A program made the translations under genes and the position numbers. DNA of 64,000 bases. Source: Actinomadura alba (GTDB lineage: Bacteria; Actinomycetota; Actinomycetes; Streptosporangiales; Streptosporangiaceae). The notes below the pieces were generated by a model, which ran no database searches, was not told where the DNA came from, and saw nothing but the letters and a program-made list of their open reading frames with translations. The stretch is from contig NZ_JABVEC010000016.1 of the NCBI RefSeq assembly GCF_014323705.1, positions 62,001 to 126,000 of the forward strand. The letters are read 5' to 3'. Positions 52,202-61,185 of the stretch are shown in pieces; within the stretch, counting starts at the first letter, position 1, and each line of letters opens with the position of its first letter.

Positions 52202-52228
52202 GCGCTCGTAGAGCGCAGTTTCCCCCGG
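52202..52228. repeat. 27-bp direct repeat, right copy
   Basis: Same sequence as 51229-51255 with one C-to-T change, about 970 bp away in the same orientation, upstream of the secreted-protein promoter. Confidence 0.8.
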
Positions 52229-52273
52229 CCTGATCTTCCCGTCTGCTGTCGTCCCGCGCTGTGCGCTATCGGG

Positions 52274-52338
52274 CCAAGTCAGGGGCTGTCTCGGTGGAGC
52301 TCCCGATGGAAGAACGACCGAGACAGCCCCTGACTTGG
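52274..52338. repeat. Perfect 22-bp inverted repeat
   Basis: Arms at 52274-52295 (starts CCAAGTCAGGGGCTGTC) and 52317-52338 are exact complements, with a 21-nt spacer. Either two insertion-sequence ends left face to face, a small MITE, or a strong transcription terminator. The CAGGGGCTGTCTC core resembles ends of IS5-like elements of actinomycetes (recollection). Confidence 0.75.
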
Positions 52339-52345
52339 TCTGGTA

Positions 52346-52768
52346 GATCTGTGATCGGGATGGCGGCAGACGGGACGATCAGGCTTCCACCTGGACCTCG
52401 GATTTCCCTGCCCTTCGGGAATGATCATCCCGGAGCTGGAGTGCCCCCGCCGGAGGCACCCACGAGATGACGCGGGCTCTGACCACTTCCAGCACCCCCA
52501 TCCACTCCCCTCATTCGGCTCGGCTCTGGTTTCCGGTCCGGCCCACCTCCGGAGGATCCCCTCGGATGGTGTCGGCTCACCTGGCCCTCCGGTCCGCCGA
52601 TCCCCTTCTCTGATCTACGACAGGGGACCGACCCTGAAGCGCCTTGGCGCTGGCCGGCCGCGCCCGCTCGCCGCCGGAACGAGCGAGCGAAAGCGGAGCG
52701 CGAACCGGCCCGGTTCGTAACCGAGATCCTGCTTAGCTGGACTCCGGCCCACTCGACAACGATCGACC
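52346..52768. other. Gene-poor region before the integrase relic
   Basis: No credible gene on either strand. The missing N-terminal part of the integrase would belong here but is not recognisable. Confidence 0.4.
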
Positions 52769-53600
52769 GTGGCTGATCGCGAGCTATCCGCCGATGACAT
52801 GGATTGCTGGCTGGTCGCAAAGTCCGATGAACTCGGCACGGATACTCTTCGGCAGCTCAGGTCGATCCTCAAACGCGCGGTCGAACGGGCCCAGGCCCGC
52901 GACAAGGTCAAGCGCAACGTCGTCCTCCTCTGCGAGGTCCCACAAGGGCGAGAAGGGCTCCCCTCGAAAGCCCTCACGCTCCAGCAGGCCGTGGCAGTTC
53001 TGACGGCGGCCGAAGGCACCCCTATGTACGCCTACGTCGTCTCGTCGCTCCTCATCGGCGCACGGACCGAGGAACTTCGAGCACTTACCTGGGCACATGT
53101 CGATCTCGACGGCGTGCCCGATGCCGAGCCACCGTCAATCATGGTCTGGCACTCGGTCCGCGCCGGCCGGGACACCAAGACCAAGAAGTCCCGCCGGACG
53201 CTGGCGCTGCCCGCACGCTGCGTCGAGGCACTGCACAACCACCGCGAGCTTCAGCAGTCCGAGCGCAAAGCCGCGGGGAAACGCTGGGCAGGATCACGGG
53301 CTGGTGTTCGCGTCACGGGTCGGGACCGAGCGCAGCCCGAACAACGTCCTGCGCTCCTTCCGGAGCGTCCTCGCGAAGACCGATCTCGACCCAAAGGAGT
53401 GGACACCCCGCGAGATGCGGCACAGCTTCGTCTCGCTGCTTTCGGACTCCGGTGTTCCGCTGGAAGAGATCTCTCGTCTGGTCGGCCACGCCGGCACGAT
53501 CGTCACGGAGAAGGTCTACCGCAAGCAGATCCGTCCGGTACTGTTGGCCGGCGCCGAGACGATGGATGAGATCTTCGCTGAGCAGGCCACTGATGGATAG
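52769..53600 (+). pseudogene. Tyrosine recombinase (phage-type integrase), N-truncated and frameshifted
   Basis: From GTG 52769 the frame gives a core-binding domain (VADRELSADDMDCW, LRQLRSILKRAVERAQARDK) and the start of the catalytic domain with the first Arg (LLIGARTEELRALTW). Near 53290 the coding moves to the next frame, as if one base were inserted at TGGGCAGGA. It continues DHGLVFASRVGTERSPNNVL, REMRHSFVSLLSDSGVPLEE, SRLVGHAGTIVTEKVYRKQI (H-x-x-R, G-H, Tyr). The first ~130 residues of the family (arm-binding domain) are missing. It ends 31 bp before the hairpin and tRNA-Thr, so it served integration at that tRNA. Confidence 0.8.
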
Positions 53601-53631
53601 TCACTCAGTTGGTCACTCACTCGGCAGCAGA

Positions 53632-53664
53632 AGGCCCCTCCCGAAAGATCGGAAGGGGCCTTTG
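53632..53664 (-). terminator. tRNA-Thr terminator hairpin (part of the repeated att unit)
   Basis: An inverted repeat of ~15-bp arms (AAGGCCCCTCCCGA and TCGGAAGGGGCCTT, one mismatch), 8 nt beyond the tRNA 3' end, with A residues that give a T-run on the minus strand. The same hairpin is found at 41667-41699 and 51015-51046. Confidence 0.75.
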
Positions 53665-53671
53665 AGCTGCG

Positions 53672-53744
53672 AGCCGCCTATCGGAATCGAACCGATGACC
53701 TATTCATTACGAGTGAATCGCTCTGCCGACTGAGCTAAGGCGGC
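53672..53744 (-). tRNA. tRNA-Thr (anticodon CGT)
   Basis: A 73-nt cloverleaf on the minus strand. The acceptor GCCGCCT pairs with AGGCGGC. D-stem GCTC/GAGC, anticodon stem ATTCA/TGAAT around loop CTCGTAA (anticodon CGT, reads ACG), and T-arm ATCGG-TTCGATT-CCGAT are all intact. CCA is not encoded. Bases 53673-53713 (anticodon loop to 3' end) are repeated at 41709 and 51057, so this gene is the attachment site of the neighbouring elements. Confidence 0.95.
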
Positions 53745-53803
53745 GCGCCGTCCCCGGACAGCGGCAAGAGTCTACCGGGTCCGGGAGGCGTTCCGCGCAT
53801 GGG

Positions 53804-55321
53804 TTATCGGCAGACCGTCCCCTGCTGTGGGGCCTGTTCCTTGATCAGGTAGTTCTCGACCGCCCGGCTGATGCAGGGGTTGCCTTGCAGGTAGGCGGTG
53901 TGCCCGTCGCCCTCGAGGGTGAGCAACCGGCCGGACGACAGCTCGCTCGCCAGGCCCTCGGCCCACTTGTACGGGGTCGCCGGATCGCGGGTCGTGCCGA
54001 CCACCACGATCGGGGCGGCTCCCTTCGCGGTCAGTTCCTTGACCTCCTGGGTGGTCTTGGCGGGCCAGTAGGTGCACGGCAGGCTGCCCCACACCACGAA
54101 CGGGCCGAACCGCGGCGCGATCCTCTTGGCCTGTGCGGCCACCTGCTCGGCCGCCTTGAGATCGGCGGGGTAGGGCTTGTCGACGCAGTTGATCGCCATG
54201 TTGGCCTCGGTCTGGTTGGTGTAGCGGCCGTCCTCGCTGCGCTCCACCAGGAGATCGCCGAGCCTGAGGAGCATGCTGCCGTCGCCCTTCATGGCCTGCT
54301 TCAGGGCCATCCTCAGCGCCGCCCAGCTCTGCTTGTTGTAGAGGGCCGTGGCGATTCCCAGGGTGGCCAGGGCCTCGGTGACCTGCCGGCCGTCGCCCGT
54401 GGTGTTCTTCAGTGGCTTCTGGTCGGCCCGCTGCTGAAGCTCGCTGACCTTCCTGAGCGCCTCGTCCACGCTTCCGGTGCCGAGCGGGCAGTCCGGGCTC
54501 TTCACGCAGTCGGCGGCGAAGGCGCGCAACGCGGTCTCGAAGCCCTTGGCCTGCTCGAGGTTGATCTCGTCGGACGACAGCTTCGGGTCGACGGCGCCGT
54601 CGAGCACCAGGGCCCGCACGTTCTTGGGGAACTGGTCCGCGTAGAAGGCGCCCAGGTAGCTGCCGTACGAGAAGCCGATGTAGGACAGCCGCTTGTCACC
54701 GAGCGCGGCGCGGAGCACGTCCATGTCCCGGGCGGCGTCGAGCGTGCCGATGTACGGGAGCGTCTTGCCGGCTCTGGACTCGCATCCCTGCGCGAAGTGC
54801 TTGCCGATCGAGACGAGGTTGTTCTGCTCCTGCTGGTTGTCGGGCGATGAGTCCGTGGCGAAGTATCGGTCGAGATCCTTGGGCTCGAGGCAGCGCACCG
54901 GGTCGCTCTCGCCCACGCCACGCGGATCGAACCCGACGAGGTCGAAACGATCGCGCAGGGCCTTGCCGAACGCCTGGCCCGACTCGCGGACGAACTTGAC
55001 TCCGGAGCCACCCGGGCCGCCCGGGTTGGTCAGCAGCGAGCCGATCCGCTGAGCCTTCTTGTCATGGGCGGGCAGGCGGATCACGGAGATGCTCAACTCG
55101 CCGTCACCGGGGTTGCGGTAGTCCTTGGGCACCTTCAGTTTCGCGCACTGAAAGCCGTCCTTACAGTCCGTCCAGGACAACTTCTGTTCGTAGAACTGCC
55201 GCAGTTCAGGAGACGACCCGGACGGCGGCGACGCCACCGGCGCGGCACCACCCGATGCGGTGCACGCGCTCGCCGTCATCGCCGCGATCACCGCGACGGC
55301 CATCCCACGAAGTGACTTCAC
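53804..55321 (-). CDS. Secreted alpha/beta-hydrolase, tripeptidyl-aminopeptidase family, lipoprotein
   Basis: 505 residues from GTG 55321 (GAGGGGGA 6 nt upstream). Signal peptide with lipobox TASACTAS. The fold is that of SlpD/SlpE/Tap peptidases: LLTNPGGPGGSGVKFV (oxyanion), DLVGFDPRGVGESDPV, nucleophile elbow YIGFSYGSYLGAFYADQ, ALVLDGAVDP. The C-terminal TAP-like domain carries VVVGTTRDPATPYKWAEGLA (Asp) and LTLEGDGHTAYLQGN (His). It is exported and probably membrane-bound, trimming peptides. Not part of the island. Confidence 0.92.
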   Translation of the reverse strand: MKSLRGMAVAVIAAMTASACTASGGAAPVASPPSGSSPELRQFYEQKLSWTDCKDGFQCAKLKVPKDYRNPGDGELSISVIRLPAHDKKAQRIGSLLTNPGGPGGSGVKFVRESGQAFGKALRDRFDLVGFDPRGVGESDPVRCLEPKDLDRYFATDSSPDNQQEQNNLVSIGKHFAQGCESRAGKTLPYIGTLDAARDMDVLRAALGDKRLSYIGFSYGSYLGAFYADQFPKNVRALVLDGAVDPKLSSDEINLEQAKGFETALRAFAADCVKSPDCPLGTGSVDEALRKVSELQQRADQKPLKNTTGDGRQVTEALATLGIATALYNKQSWAALRMALKQAMKGDGSMLLRLGDLLVERSEDGRYTNQTEANMAINCVDKPYPADLKAAEQVAAQAKRIAPRFGPFVVWGSLPCTYWPAKTTQEVKELTAKGAAPIVVVGTTRDPATPYKWAEGLASELSSGRLLTLEGDGHTAYLQGNPCISRAVENYLIKEQAPQQGTVCR

Positions 55322-55603
55322 CAGACTCCCCCTCAACCGGGCGTGTTCTCTCTGTGATTACACATACTCGTACGGTAGTGTCCGAACATCCAGCCGAATC
55401 GCTGACGGACTTTCCAGGTCAACGAGCTGCGAGGCCGACCGGCACCCGCGACCGGCATCCACGGCTGGGGCCCGCACCGTCGGCCTGCCAGGCGAGTGGC
55501 GGTTGAGGGCTCCCTCAATAGTTCATGAGACTTGGATGAAAAGCCACCTGACCTCCGGCTGGGTGGGCTGACTGGCCGAATCGCCCGGTTAGCTTGGTAT
55601 TTC
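55322..55603. other. Divergent intergenic region
   Basis: A head-to-head spacer of ~280 bp between the peptidase gene and the response-regulator gene. No coding. An AT-rich patch with TTACACATACTCGTACGGTA near 55360-55378 could hold the leftward promoter. Confidence 0.4.
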
Positions 55604-56350
55604 ATGGATACCCGGAAGGCCGATGCCTCGGGCGAGCCGGAGCGGCGTGCCCGGATCCTGGTCGTCGACGATGAGCCGGCCGTGCGCGAATCGCTGACCA
55701 GCAGCCTGGTGTTCGAGGGCTACGAGGTCGTCGAGGCCGGCGACGGCGTGGCCGCCCTGGAACAGGTCGAGCTCCAGGAGCCGGACCTCATCGTGCTCGA
55801 CGTGCTCATGCCGCGCATGGACGGCCTGACGGCCTGCCGCCGGTTGCGGGGGCGGGGCCGTACGTCCCCCGTTCTCATGCTGACCGCCCGGGACATGGTC
55901 GGTGATCGTGTCACCGGGCTGGACGCCGGCGCGGACGACTACCTGGGCAAGCCGTTCGAGCTGGACGAACTGCTCGCGCGCATCAGGGCGCTGCTGCGGC
56001 GCAGCGCGGCGACCCAGGGCATGCCCGATGCCGAGCAGGGCGACGTACTCGCCTTCGGGGACCTGCGGATGAACACCGTGAGCCGGGAGATCATCCGCGC
56101 GGGCCGGCGGCTCCAGCTCACCCGTACGGAGTACACGCTGCTGGAGATGCTGCTGCTCCACCCGCGGCAGGTGCTCACCCGGGAGCAGATCCTCCAGACG
56201 GTTTGGGGGTTCGAGTTCGAGCCGGCGTCCAACTCCCTCGACGTGTACGTGATGTACCTGCGCCGCAAGACCGAGGTCGACGGGCTGCCCCGCCTGATCC
56301 ATACGGTGCGCGGGATCGGCTACGTCCTGCGCGCGGCGGCCACGCCATGA
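55604..56350 (+). CDS. OmpR/PhoB-family response regulator (MprA-like)
   Basis: 248 residues from ATG 55604. The receiver ([20 protein letters not shown]) has phospho-Asp in [14 protein letters not shown], Thr in MLTARDM and Lys in [15 protein letters not shown]. The winged HTH shows [40 protein letters not shown] and [11 protein letters not shown]. Its stop overlaps the kinase ATG (ATGA). MprAB-type systems respond to envelope stress; the MacAB-like operon nearby and the peptidase gene upstream are plausible targets. Confidence 0.93.
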   Translation: MDTRKADASGEPERRARILVVDDEPAVRESLTSSLVFEGYEVVEAGDGVAALEQVELQEPDLIVLDVLMPRMDGLTACRRLRGRGRTSPVLMLTARDMVGDRVTGLDAGADDYLGKPFELDELLARIRALLRRSAATQGMPDAEQGDVLAFGDLRMNTVSREIIRAGRRLQLTRTEYTLLEMLLLHPRQVLTREQILQTVWGFEFEPASNSLDVYVMYLRRKTEVDGLPRLIHTVRGIGYVLRAAATP

Positions 56351-57729
56351 CCCGCCGGCTGACGCTCCGCGCGCGCCTGACCCTGCTGACGGCGGTGGCC
56401 GTCGCGGTCGCGGTGACCTCCTGCGCGGCGGTCAGCTGGTTCCTCACCCGCAACCAGCTCTACCGGCAACTCGACCAGACCCTCGTCAAGACCCCCGCCG
56501 GGCGCCCGGACGACATCGCGAACGCGATCCTCAACTGCGGCGGGGGCACCGCTGAGCCCACCCGGCCGAACCCGCTGCGCTACACGGTTCAGCTGGTACG
56601 GCCCGACGGCACCCGGTGCGCGCTGCCCAGCTCCCCGCAGTCGCTCGTCGTCACCCGCTCCGACGTCCAGGTCGCGACCGGCGAGCGGGCGGAGGTCTTC
56701 CGCAACGGCGTCACCACCGACGGCGTCCCCATGCGCATCCTGACCCGCCGTACGAGGGGCGTGGTCACGATCTCCATAGCGCTTCCCCTGCGCGAGGTGC
56801 GGGAGTCGCTGAACAACCTCGCCCTGCTGCTCATCCCTGTCTCGCTGCTCGGTGTGCTCGGCGCCGCGTCGGCCGGGCTGCTGATCGCGCGTGCGGGGCT
56901 CCGGCCGGTGGACGAGTTCACCGATGTCGTCGAGCACATCGCCCGTACGGAGGACCTGGACACGTTCATCCCGGTCGACGGCAAGGACGAGATCACCCGG
57001 CTGGGCAGCTCGTTCAACACGATGACCCGGGCGCTGGCCGCCTCCAGAGACCGCCAGCGGGCGCTCATCGCGGACGCGGGACACGAGCTGCGCACGCCGC
57101 TGACGAGTCTGCGGACCAACATCGACCTGTTGCTGCGCAGCAAGGCGGCCGGACGCGACCTTCCCGCGGACGCCAAGCACCGGTTGCTGGTCAATGTGAA
57201 GGCCCAGCTCCATGAGCTGTCGAGCCTGGTCGGTGACCTGCTCGAACTGGCCAGGCCGGCCGAGAACGAGCGGGCGACCGAAGTGGTGGCGCTGCACGAG
57301 GTGGTCGGTCACGCGGTCGAACGCGCCAGGTTGCGCGGCCCCGGCCTGCGGGTCGACGCCTCGGTGGAGTCCTGGCAGGTACGGGGCGACGCCGGCCAGC
57401 TGGAGCGGGCCGTGATGAACCTGCTCGACAACGCCGTCAAGTTCAGCCCACCCGGTGGGGTGGTCGACGTGCGCCTGCGGAACGGCGAGCTGACCGTACG
57501 GGACCACGGGCCGGGCATCGCGCCCGAGGACCTCCCGCACGTCTTCGACCGGTTCTGGCGCTCGCCGTCGGCCCGGAGCCTGCCCGGCTCAGGGCTCGGG
57601 CTGTCCATCGTCGCCCTCGTCGTCCGCGAGACCGGGGGGCGGATCTCGCTGGAACCCGCCGGCGGTGGCGGGACGCTCGCCCGGATGCGCCTGCCGGGGA
57701 CGGCCGGCCGGCGTGCGCCATCGGCCTGA
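56347..57729 (+). CDS. Sensor histidine kinase (MprB-like)
   Basis: 460 residues. TM1 ([20 protein letters not shown]), an extracytoplasmic sensor of ~130 residues with a Cys pair ([16 protein letters not shown]), TM2 ([20 protein letters not shown]), then HAMP. H-box: [21 protein letters not shown]-box: [16 protein letters not shown]1: [21 protein letters not shown]2: [16 protein letters not shown]. All catalytic elements are intact. Co-translated with the regulator. Confidence 0.93.
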   Translation: MTRRLTLRARLTLLTAVAVAVAVTSCAAVSWFLTRNQLYRQLDQTLVKTPAGRPDDIANAILNCGGGTAEPTRPNPLRYTVQLVRPDGTRCALPSSPQSLVVTRSDVQVATGERAEVFRNGVTTDGVPMRILTRRTRGVVTISIALPLREVRESLNNLALLLIPVSLLGVLGAASAGLLIARAGLRPVDEFTDVVEHIARTEDLDTFIPVDGKDEITRLGSSFNTMTRALAASRDRQRALIADAGHELRTPLTSLRTNIDLLLRSKAAGRDLPADAKHRLLVNVKAQLHELSSLVGDLLELARPAENERATEVVALHEVVGHAVERARLRGPGLRVDASVESWQVRGDAGQLERAVMNLLDNAVKFSPPGGVVDVRLRNGELTVRDHGPGIAPEDLPHVFDRFWRSPSARSLPGSGLGLSIVALVVRETGGRISLEPAGGGGTLARMRLPGTAGRRAPSA

Positions 57730-57851
57730 CCATCCGCGCCGGCCCCCAGGCAAAAATCGGCCGATATCCGCAGATAACCCTTTGAAGATCCACGCCGTCA
57801 CGTAATGTCGTGTGCTCCTCCGGTCCGAAGTCCATGCTCGGGAGTCGATCC

Positions 57852-59066
57852 ATGCGAAAGCCCGTCCTCGGTCTGATCATCGCCTGTGGTGTCACCGCCG
57901 CCCTCATCGGTTCCGGCAGCGCGTCATCGGCGGCGACTCCACAGGGCGCCGCAGCCGCGGAGAGCGATCCGAACCGGGCGGAACTGACCGGATTCGCGCG
58001 ACTGCCCGCCGAGTCCTTCGTCCCCGGCAGTGAGCCGTCCGGGTCCGCGCTGGGCACCGAGCCGATCAACGGAGTGCGACCTCCCTTCGCCCATCAGCCG
58101 ATCCAGGGCTTCAGCGGCGTCATCCGCAACCGGGACGGCTCGTTCGACGCTCTGTCCGACAACGGGTTCGGTGCCAAGGCCAACAGCGCCGACTTCCAGC
58201 TGCGCATTCACCGGATCGCGCCGAGGTTCTCGACCGGCCTGATCCAGGTCCGCGGCGGTCTCACCCTCAGCGACCCGAAGGGCTTCGTGCACTTCCCGCT
58301 CACCAGGGCCGACCGGGTGCTCACCGGCGCCGACTTCGACCCCGAGTCGATCGTGCGCGCACCTGACGGCACGTACTGGATCGGGGAGGAGTTCGGCCCC
58401 TACCTGCTGCACTTCGATCGCGCCGGGCGGCTCCTGCAGAGGCCCATCCCGGTGCCCGGCGTGAAGACGAAGAACAGCCCGGATCTGGTGCCCGGGGAGA
58501 CGCCCAACCTCGGCAACAGCAAGGGGCTGGAAAGCCTCGCGATCTCCCCGGACGGCTCGAAGCTGTACCCGATGCTCGAGGGGCCGGTCACCGGGGACGA
58601 TCCGCAGCACCTGCGCCTGTACGAGTTCGACCGCCGCGACGCCGCCTTCACCGGACGCCGCTGGACGTACCGGATGGAGGCCCCCGGCCTCGCCGCCGCC
58701 GACCTGGTGGCCGTGGACGAGAACCGGTTCGTGGCGATCGAACGCGACAACCTGCAGGGCGACGCGGCCGCGGTCAAGAAGATCTATCTGGTCGACACGA
58801 CCGATCAGGACGCGGAAGGTCAGGTCGACAAGTCCGAGGTCGTCGACCTGCTGAACATCGCCAATCCGCACGGACTCGGCGTCCCTGGCGAGACGTTCCG
58901 GTTCCCGTTCTTCACCATCGAGGCCGTCGTCGTCCTCGGCGACCGGACTCTCGGCGTGCTGAACGACAACAACTTCCCGATGGACGCCGCCCGGACGCCG
59001 GGCAGCGCGGACGCCAACGAGTTCATCACCGTCCGGCTGCCCGAACGCCTGACCTCTCGCCGCTGA
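57852..59066 (+). CDS. Secreted esterase-like phytase-fold protein
   Basis: 404 residues. Signal peptide RKPVLGLIIACGVTAALIGS cut in an Ala-rich stretch. The mature protein is the phytase-like/esterase-like beta propeller (Pfam Phytase-like): HQPIQGFSGVIRNRDGSFDA, LSDNGFGAKANSADFQLRI, YWIGEEFGPYLLHFDRAG, GLESLAISPDGSKLYPMLEG, FVAIERDNLQGDA, and a final LGVLNDNNFPMD. These Asp/Asn-Gly-Phe-Gly and Glu-Glu-Phe-Gly metal sites are typical. It hydrolyses a phosphoester of unknown nature in the medium or wall. Confidence 0.88.
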   Translation: MRKPVLGLIIACGVTAALIGSGSASSAATPQGAAAAESDPNRAELTGFARLPAESFVPGSEPSGSALGTEPINGVRPPFAHQPIQGFSGVIRNRDGSFDALSDNGFGAKANSADFQLRIHRIAPRFSTGLIQVRGGLTLSDPKGFVHFPLTRADRVLTGADFDPESIVRAPDGTYWIGEEFGPYLLHFDRAGRLLQRPIPVPGVKTKNSPDLVPGETPNLGNSKGLESLAISPDGSKLYPMLEGPVTGDDPQHLRLYEFDRRDAAFTGRRWTYRMEAPGLAAADLVAVDENRFVAIERDNLQGDAAAVKKIYLVDTTDQDAEGQVDKSEVVDLLNIANPHGLGVPGETFRFPFFTIEAVVVLGDRTLGVLNDNNFPMDAARTPGSADANEFITVRLPERLTSRR

Positions 59067-59093
59067 CCCCTCGTGCCGAGGCGGCGGCCTTCG

Positions 59094-59897
59094 TCAGGGG
59101 GTACCGTCCCCGGCCGGCCGCTGCCGGAGCCCGCCGAACGCACCTCCCTCGGCGATGTTGGTGGCCGTCACGGTGCCGTCCTGACCGGGAGTGCCCTGTA
59201 CGACGACGGACGATCCACTCTTCACGTCGCGCAGGGCACCGTCCTTCGTCACGCGGACCTTGGTGGATCCGTTCGTCGTGACCTTCACGACCTGGCCGCT
59301 CGCGGTCTGGAGGTAGATCGTGTCGCCGCTCACCCGCTGAACCGTGCCGGCGGTCACGCCGCCGCCCGCGGCCGGGCCGCCACCGGGCCGCTGTCCTCCC
59401 TGGCCGCCGAAGCCGCCCGGACCCGCCTGGCCGCCGCCGGGGCCACCGGCGCCCGGGCCCGCCTGGCCGCCGGCCTGCCCACGCGCGGCGCCAGCGGCGG
59501 CTTCGAACGGCGACCGCGCGGCGGAGTCCTCGCCGCCCCACGTCTTGTTCGCCTGGATGCCGGCGATGAATCCGGCCACCGCCACGAGAGCGGCGCCAAG
59601 GCAGAGCGTCAGCCCCGCCGGTCCGGCCCGCCGCGGCCGGGCCGCCAGCTCGGCTTCGAGATCGTCATCGAACGGGGAGGTGGCCAGCACCTCCATGTCC
59701 CGCCGGCCGCCCGGCGCTCCGTCCGCCTCGGCACCGGGGTCGGTGACCGCCGGGCGATCGGGCTCCGGCTCGGGCGTCGGCTTGCGCCGCATCGTGCTCA
59801 CGTCGTCGTACTCCTCGGTCGGGGGCGCGGATAGGGGGCGCCGGTCGGGACTCGGTCGGTCGGGTTCGGTACGGGCCGGGCGGGGCGGATCACTCAT
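59094..59897 (-). CDS. DUF5666-type membrane-anchored protein of the MacAB-like operon
   Basis: 267 residues. An N-terminal ~90-residue charged, Pro-rich cytosolic part, one TM (GLTLCLGAALVAVAGFIAGI), a Gly/Gln-rich stretch (GGQAGPGAGGPGGGQAGPGG) and a C-terminal OB-like DUF5666 domain (VQRVSGDTIYLQTASGQVVK, SGSSVVVQGTPGQDGTVTAT). The Gly-rich linker echoes that of the permease and membrane-fusion protein in this operon. It overlaps the permease stop by 8 bp. Possibly an accessory periplasm-facing subunit. Confidence 0.78.
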   Translation of the reverse strand: MSDPPRPARTEPDRPSPDRRPLSAPPTEEYDDVSTMRRKPTPEPEPDRPAVTDPGAEADGAPGGRRDMEVLATSPFDDDLEAELAARPRRAGPAGLTLCLGAALVAVAGFIAGIQANKTWGGEDSAARSPFEAAAGAARGQAGGQAGPGAGGPGGGQAGPGGFGGQGGQRPGGGPAAGGGVTAGTVQRVSGDTIYLQTASGQVVKVTTNGSTKVRVTKDGALRDVKSGSSVVVQGTPGQDGTVTATNIAEGGAFGGLRQRPAGDGTP

Positions 59898-61185
59898 GGC
59901 GCAGGGCCTCGATGGGGCGAAGGGAGGCCGCTCGGCTCGCGGGATAGCTGCCGAAGAACAGGCCGATCGCGACCGAGACGCCGAGGGCCAGCAGGATCGA
60001 CGACGGGACGATCACCGGCGTGACCCCGACGATGCTGAACTGGGCGCCGATCACCCCGGCCGCCACGCCGGCCAGCCCGCCCACAAGGCTCAGCACGGTC
60101 GCCTCGGCGATGAACTGGCTCAGGATCGCGCCCTTGGGCGCGCCGATCGCCTTGCGGACGCCGATCTCCCGGGTCCGTTCGGTGACCGTCACGAGCATGA
60201 TGTTGGTGATGCCGATCCCGCCCACCAGCAGGCTGATCGCCGCGACCGCTCCCAGCAGCACGGTGAAGGTCCGGGTCGCCTCTCCGACCGCCGACTGGAC
60301 ACTCGCCTGGTTCATGACCTGAAAGTCGTCGGCCGCCCCGCCGGTGATGTCGTGGCGCTGCTGGAGGATCGCGGTCACCTCGCTCTGGGCGGCGTCGACC
60401 ACCTCGGAGGCCCTGGCCTCGACCACGATCTGGTCGAGCCCTCCGTACCCCGTCAGGCTCTCCTGTACGGCCGGCAGCGGTGCGATCGCGACGCTGTCGG
60501 CGTCCTGGAAGGCGGACGAGGAGGAGCCCGACTCCTCGAGCACGCCGGTGACGATGAACCGGATGCCACCGACGTTGATCTGCTTGCCGAGCGGGTCGAC
60601 GGTGCCGAAGAGGTCGTCGGCCAGGCTGCTGCCGATCACCACGACCTTGCGCCCGCTGGTCACGTCATCGGCGGTGAACGAGGACCCTCGTGCGATCGAC
60701 TTGTTCGCCGCCGTGAAATAGGCGGGGTGGGTGCCGACGAACTGGTTGATCGTCGCGCTCGTGCCCACGTACGTGGCGGGCGTGGCCGGGGCGTTCACGA
60801 CCGGGGACGCGCTCTTCACCGATGGGGCCTCGCCGGTGCCGGTGAGGGCCTGCGCGTCCGCGAGGGTGAGGTCGTGCGCCTGGGTACGGGGGCCGCTGCT
60901 CTGCTGCTGCGCCGCGGCTCCGCCGCCGAACCGGCCCGCGCGTCCGCCGAACCCGGCACCGGGCCCGCCGAACCCGCCTCCCGTGGTGGACTTCGTGATC
61001 GTCAGCGAGTTGGCGCCCAGCCGCTGGATGCTCTCCTTGATCTGCACTGACGAGCCGTTGCCCACGGCGACCAGCAGGATCACCGCGCCGACCCCGATCA
61101 GTATTCCGAGGGTGGTGAGGCCGCTGCGCAGCTTGTTCGCCGCCAGGCCGCGCAGGGCGAACCGCAGCACCTCCACGGCGCTCAT
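59890..61185 (-). CDS. MacB-like ABC transporter permease (FtsX type)
   Basis: 431 residues with the four-TM MacB topology: the N-terminal RSGLTTLGILIGVGAVILLV, a ~220-residue outside domain (SLTITKSTTGGGFGG with a Gly-rich insert, VKSASPVVNA, VVIGSSLADDLFGTVDPLGK), then VLLGAVAAISLLVGGIGITN, REIGVRKAIGAPKGAILSQF, and LVGGLAGVAAGVIGAQF. This is a mechanotransmitter exporter paired with the ATPase upstream (4-bp overlap). Substrates of such systems are often peptides or lipids. Confidence 0.92.
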   Translation of the reverse strand: MSAVEVLRFALRGLAANKLRSGLTTLGILIGVGAVILLVAVGNGSSVQIKESIQRLGANSLTITKSTTGGGFGGPGAGFGGRAGRFGGGAAAQQQSSGPRTQAHDLTLADAQALTGTGEAPSVKSASPVVNAPATPATYVGTSATINQFVGTHPAYFTAANKSIARGSSFTADDVTSGRKVVVIGSSLADDLFGTVDPLGKQINVGGIRFIVTGVLEESGSSSSAFQDADSVAIAPLPAVQESLTGYGGLDQIVVEARASEVVDAAQSEVTAILQQRHDITGGAADDFQVMNQASVQSAVGEATRTFTVLLGAVAAISLLVGGIGITNIMLVTVTERTREIGVRKAIGAPKGAILSQFIAEATVLSLVGGLAGVAAGVIGAQFSIVGVTPVIVPSSILLALGVSVAIGLFFGSYPASRAASLRPIEALRHE

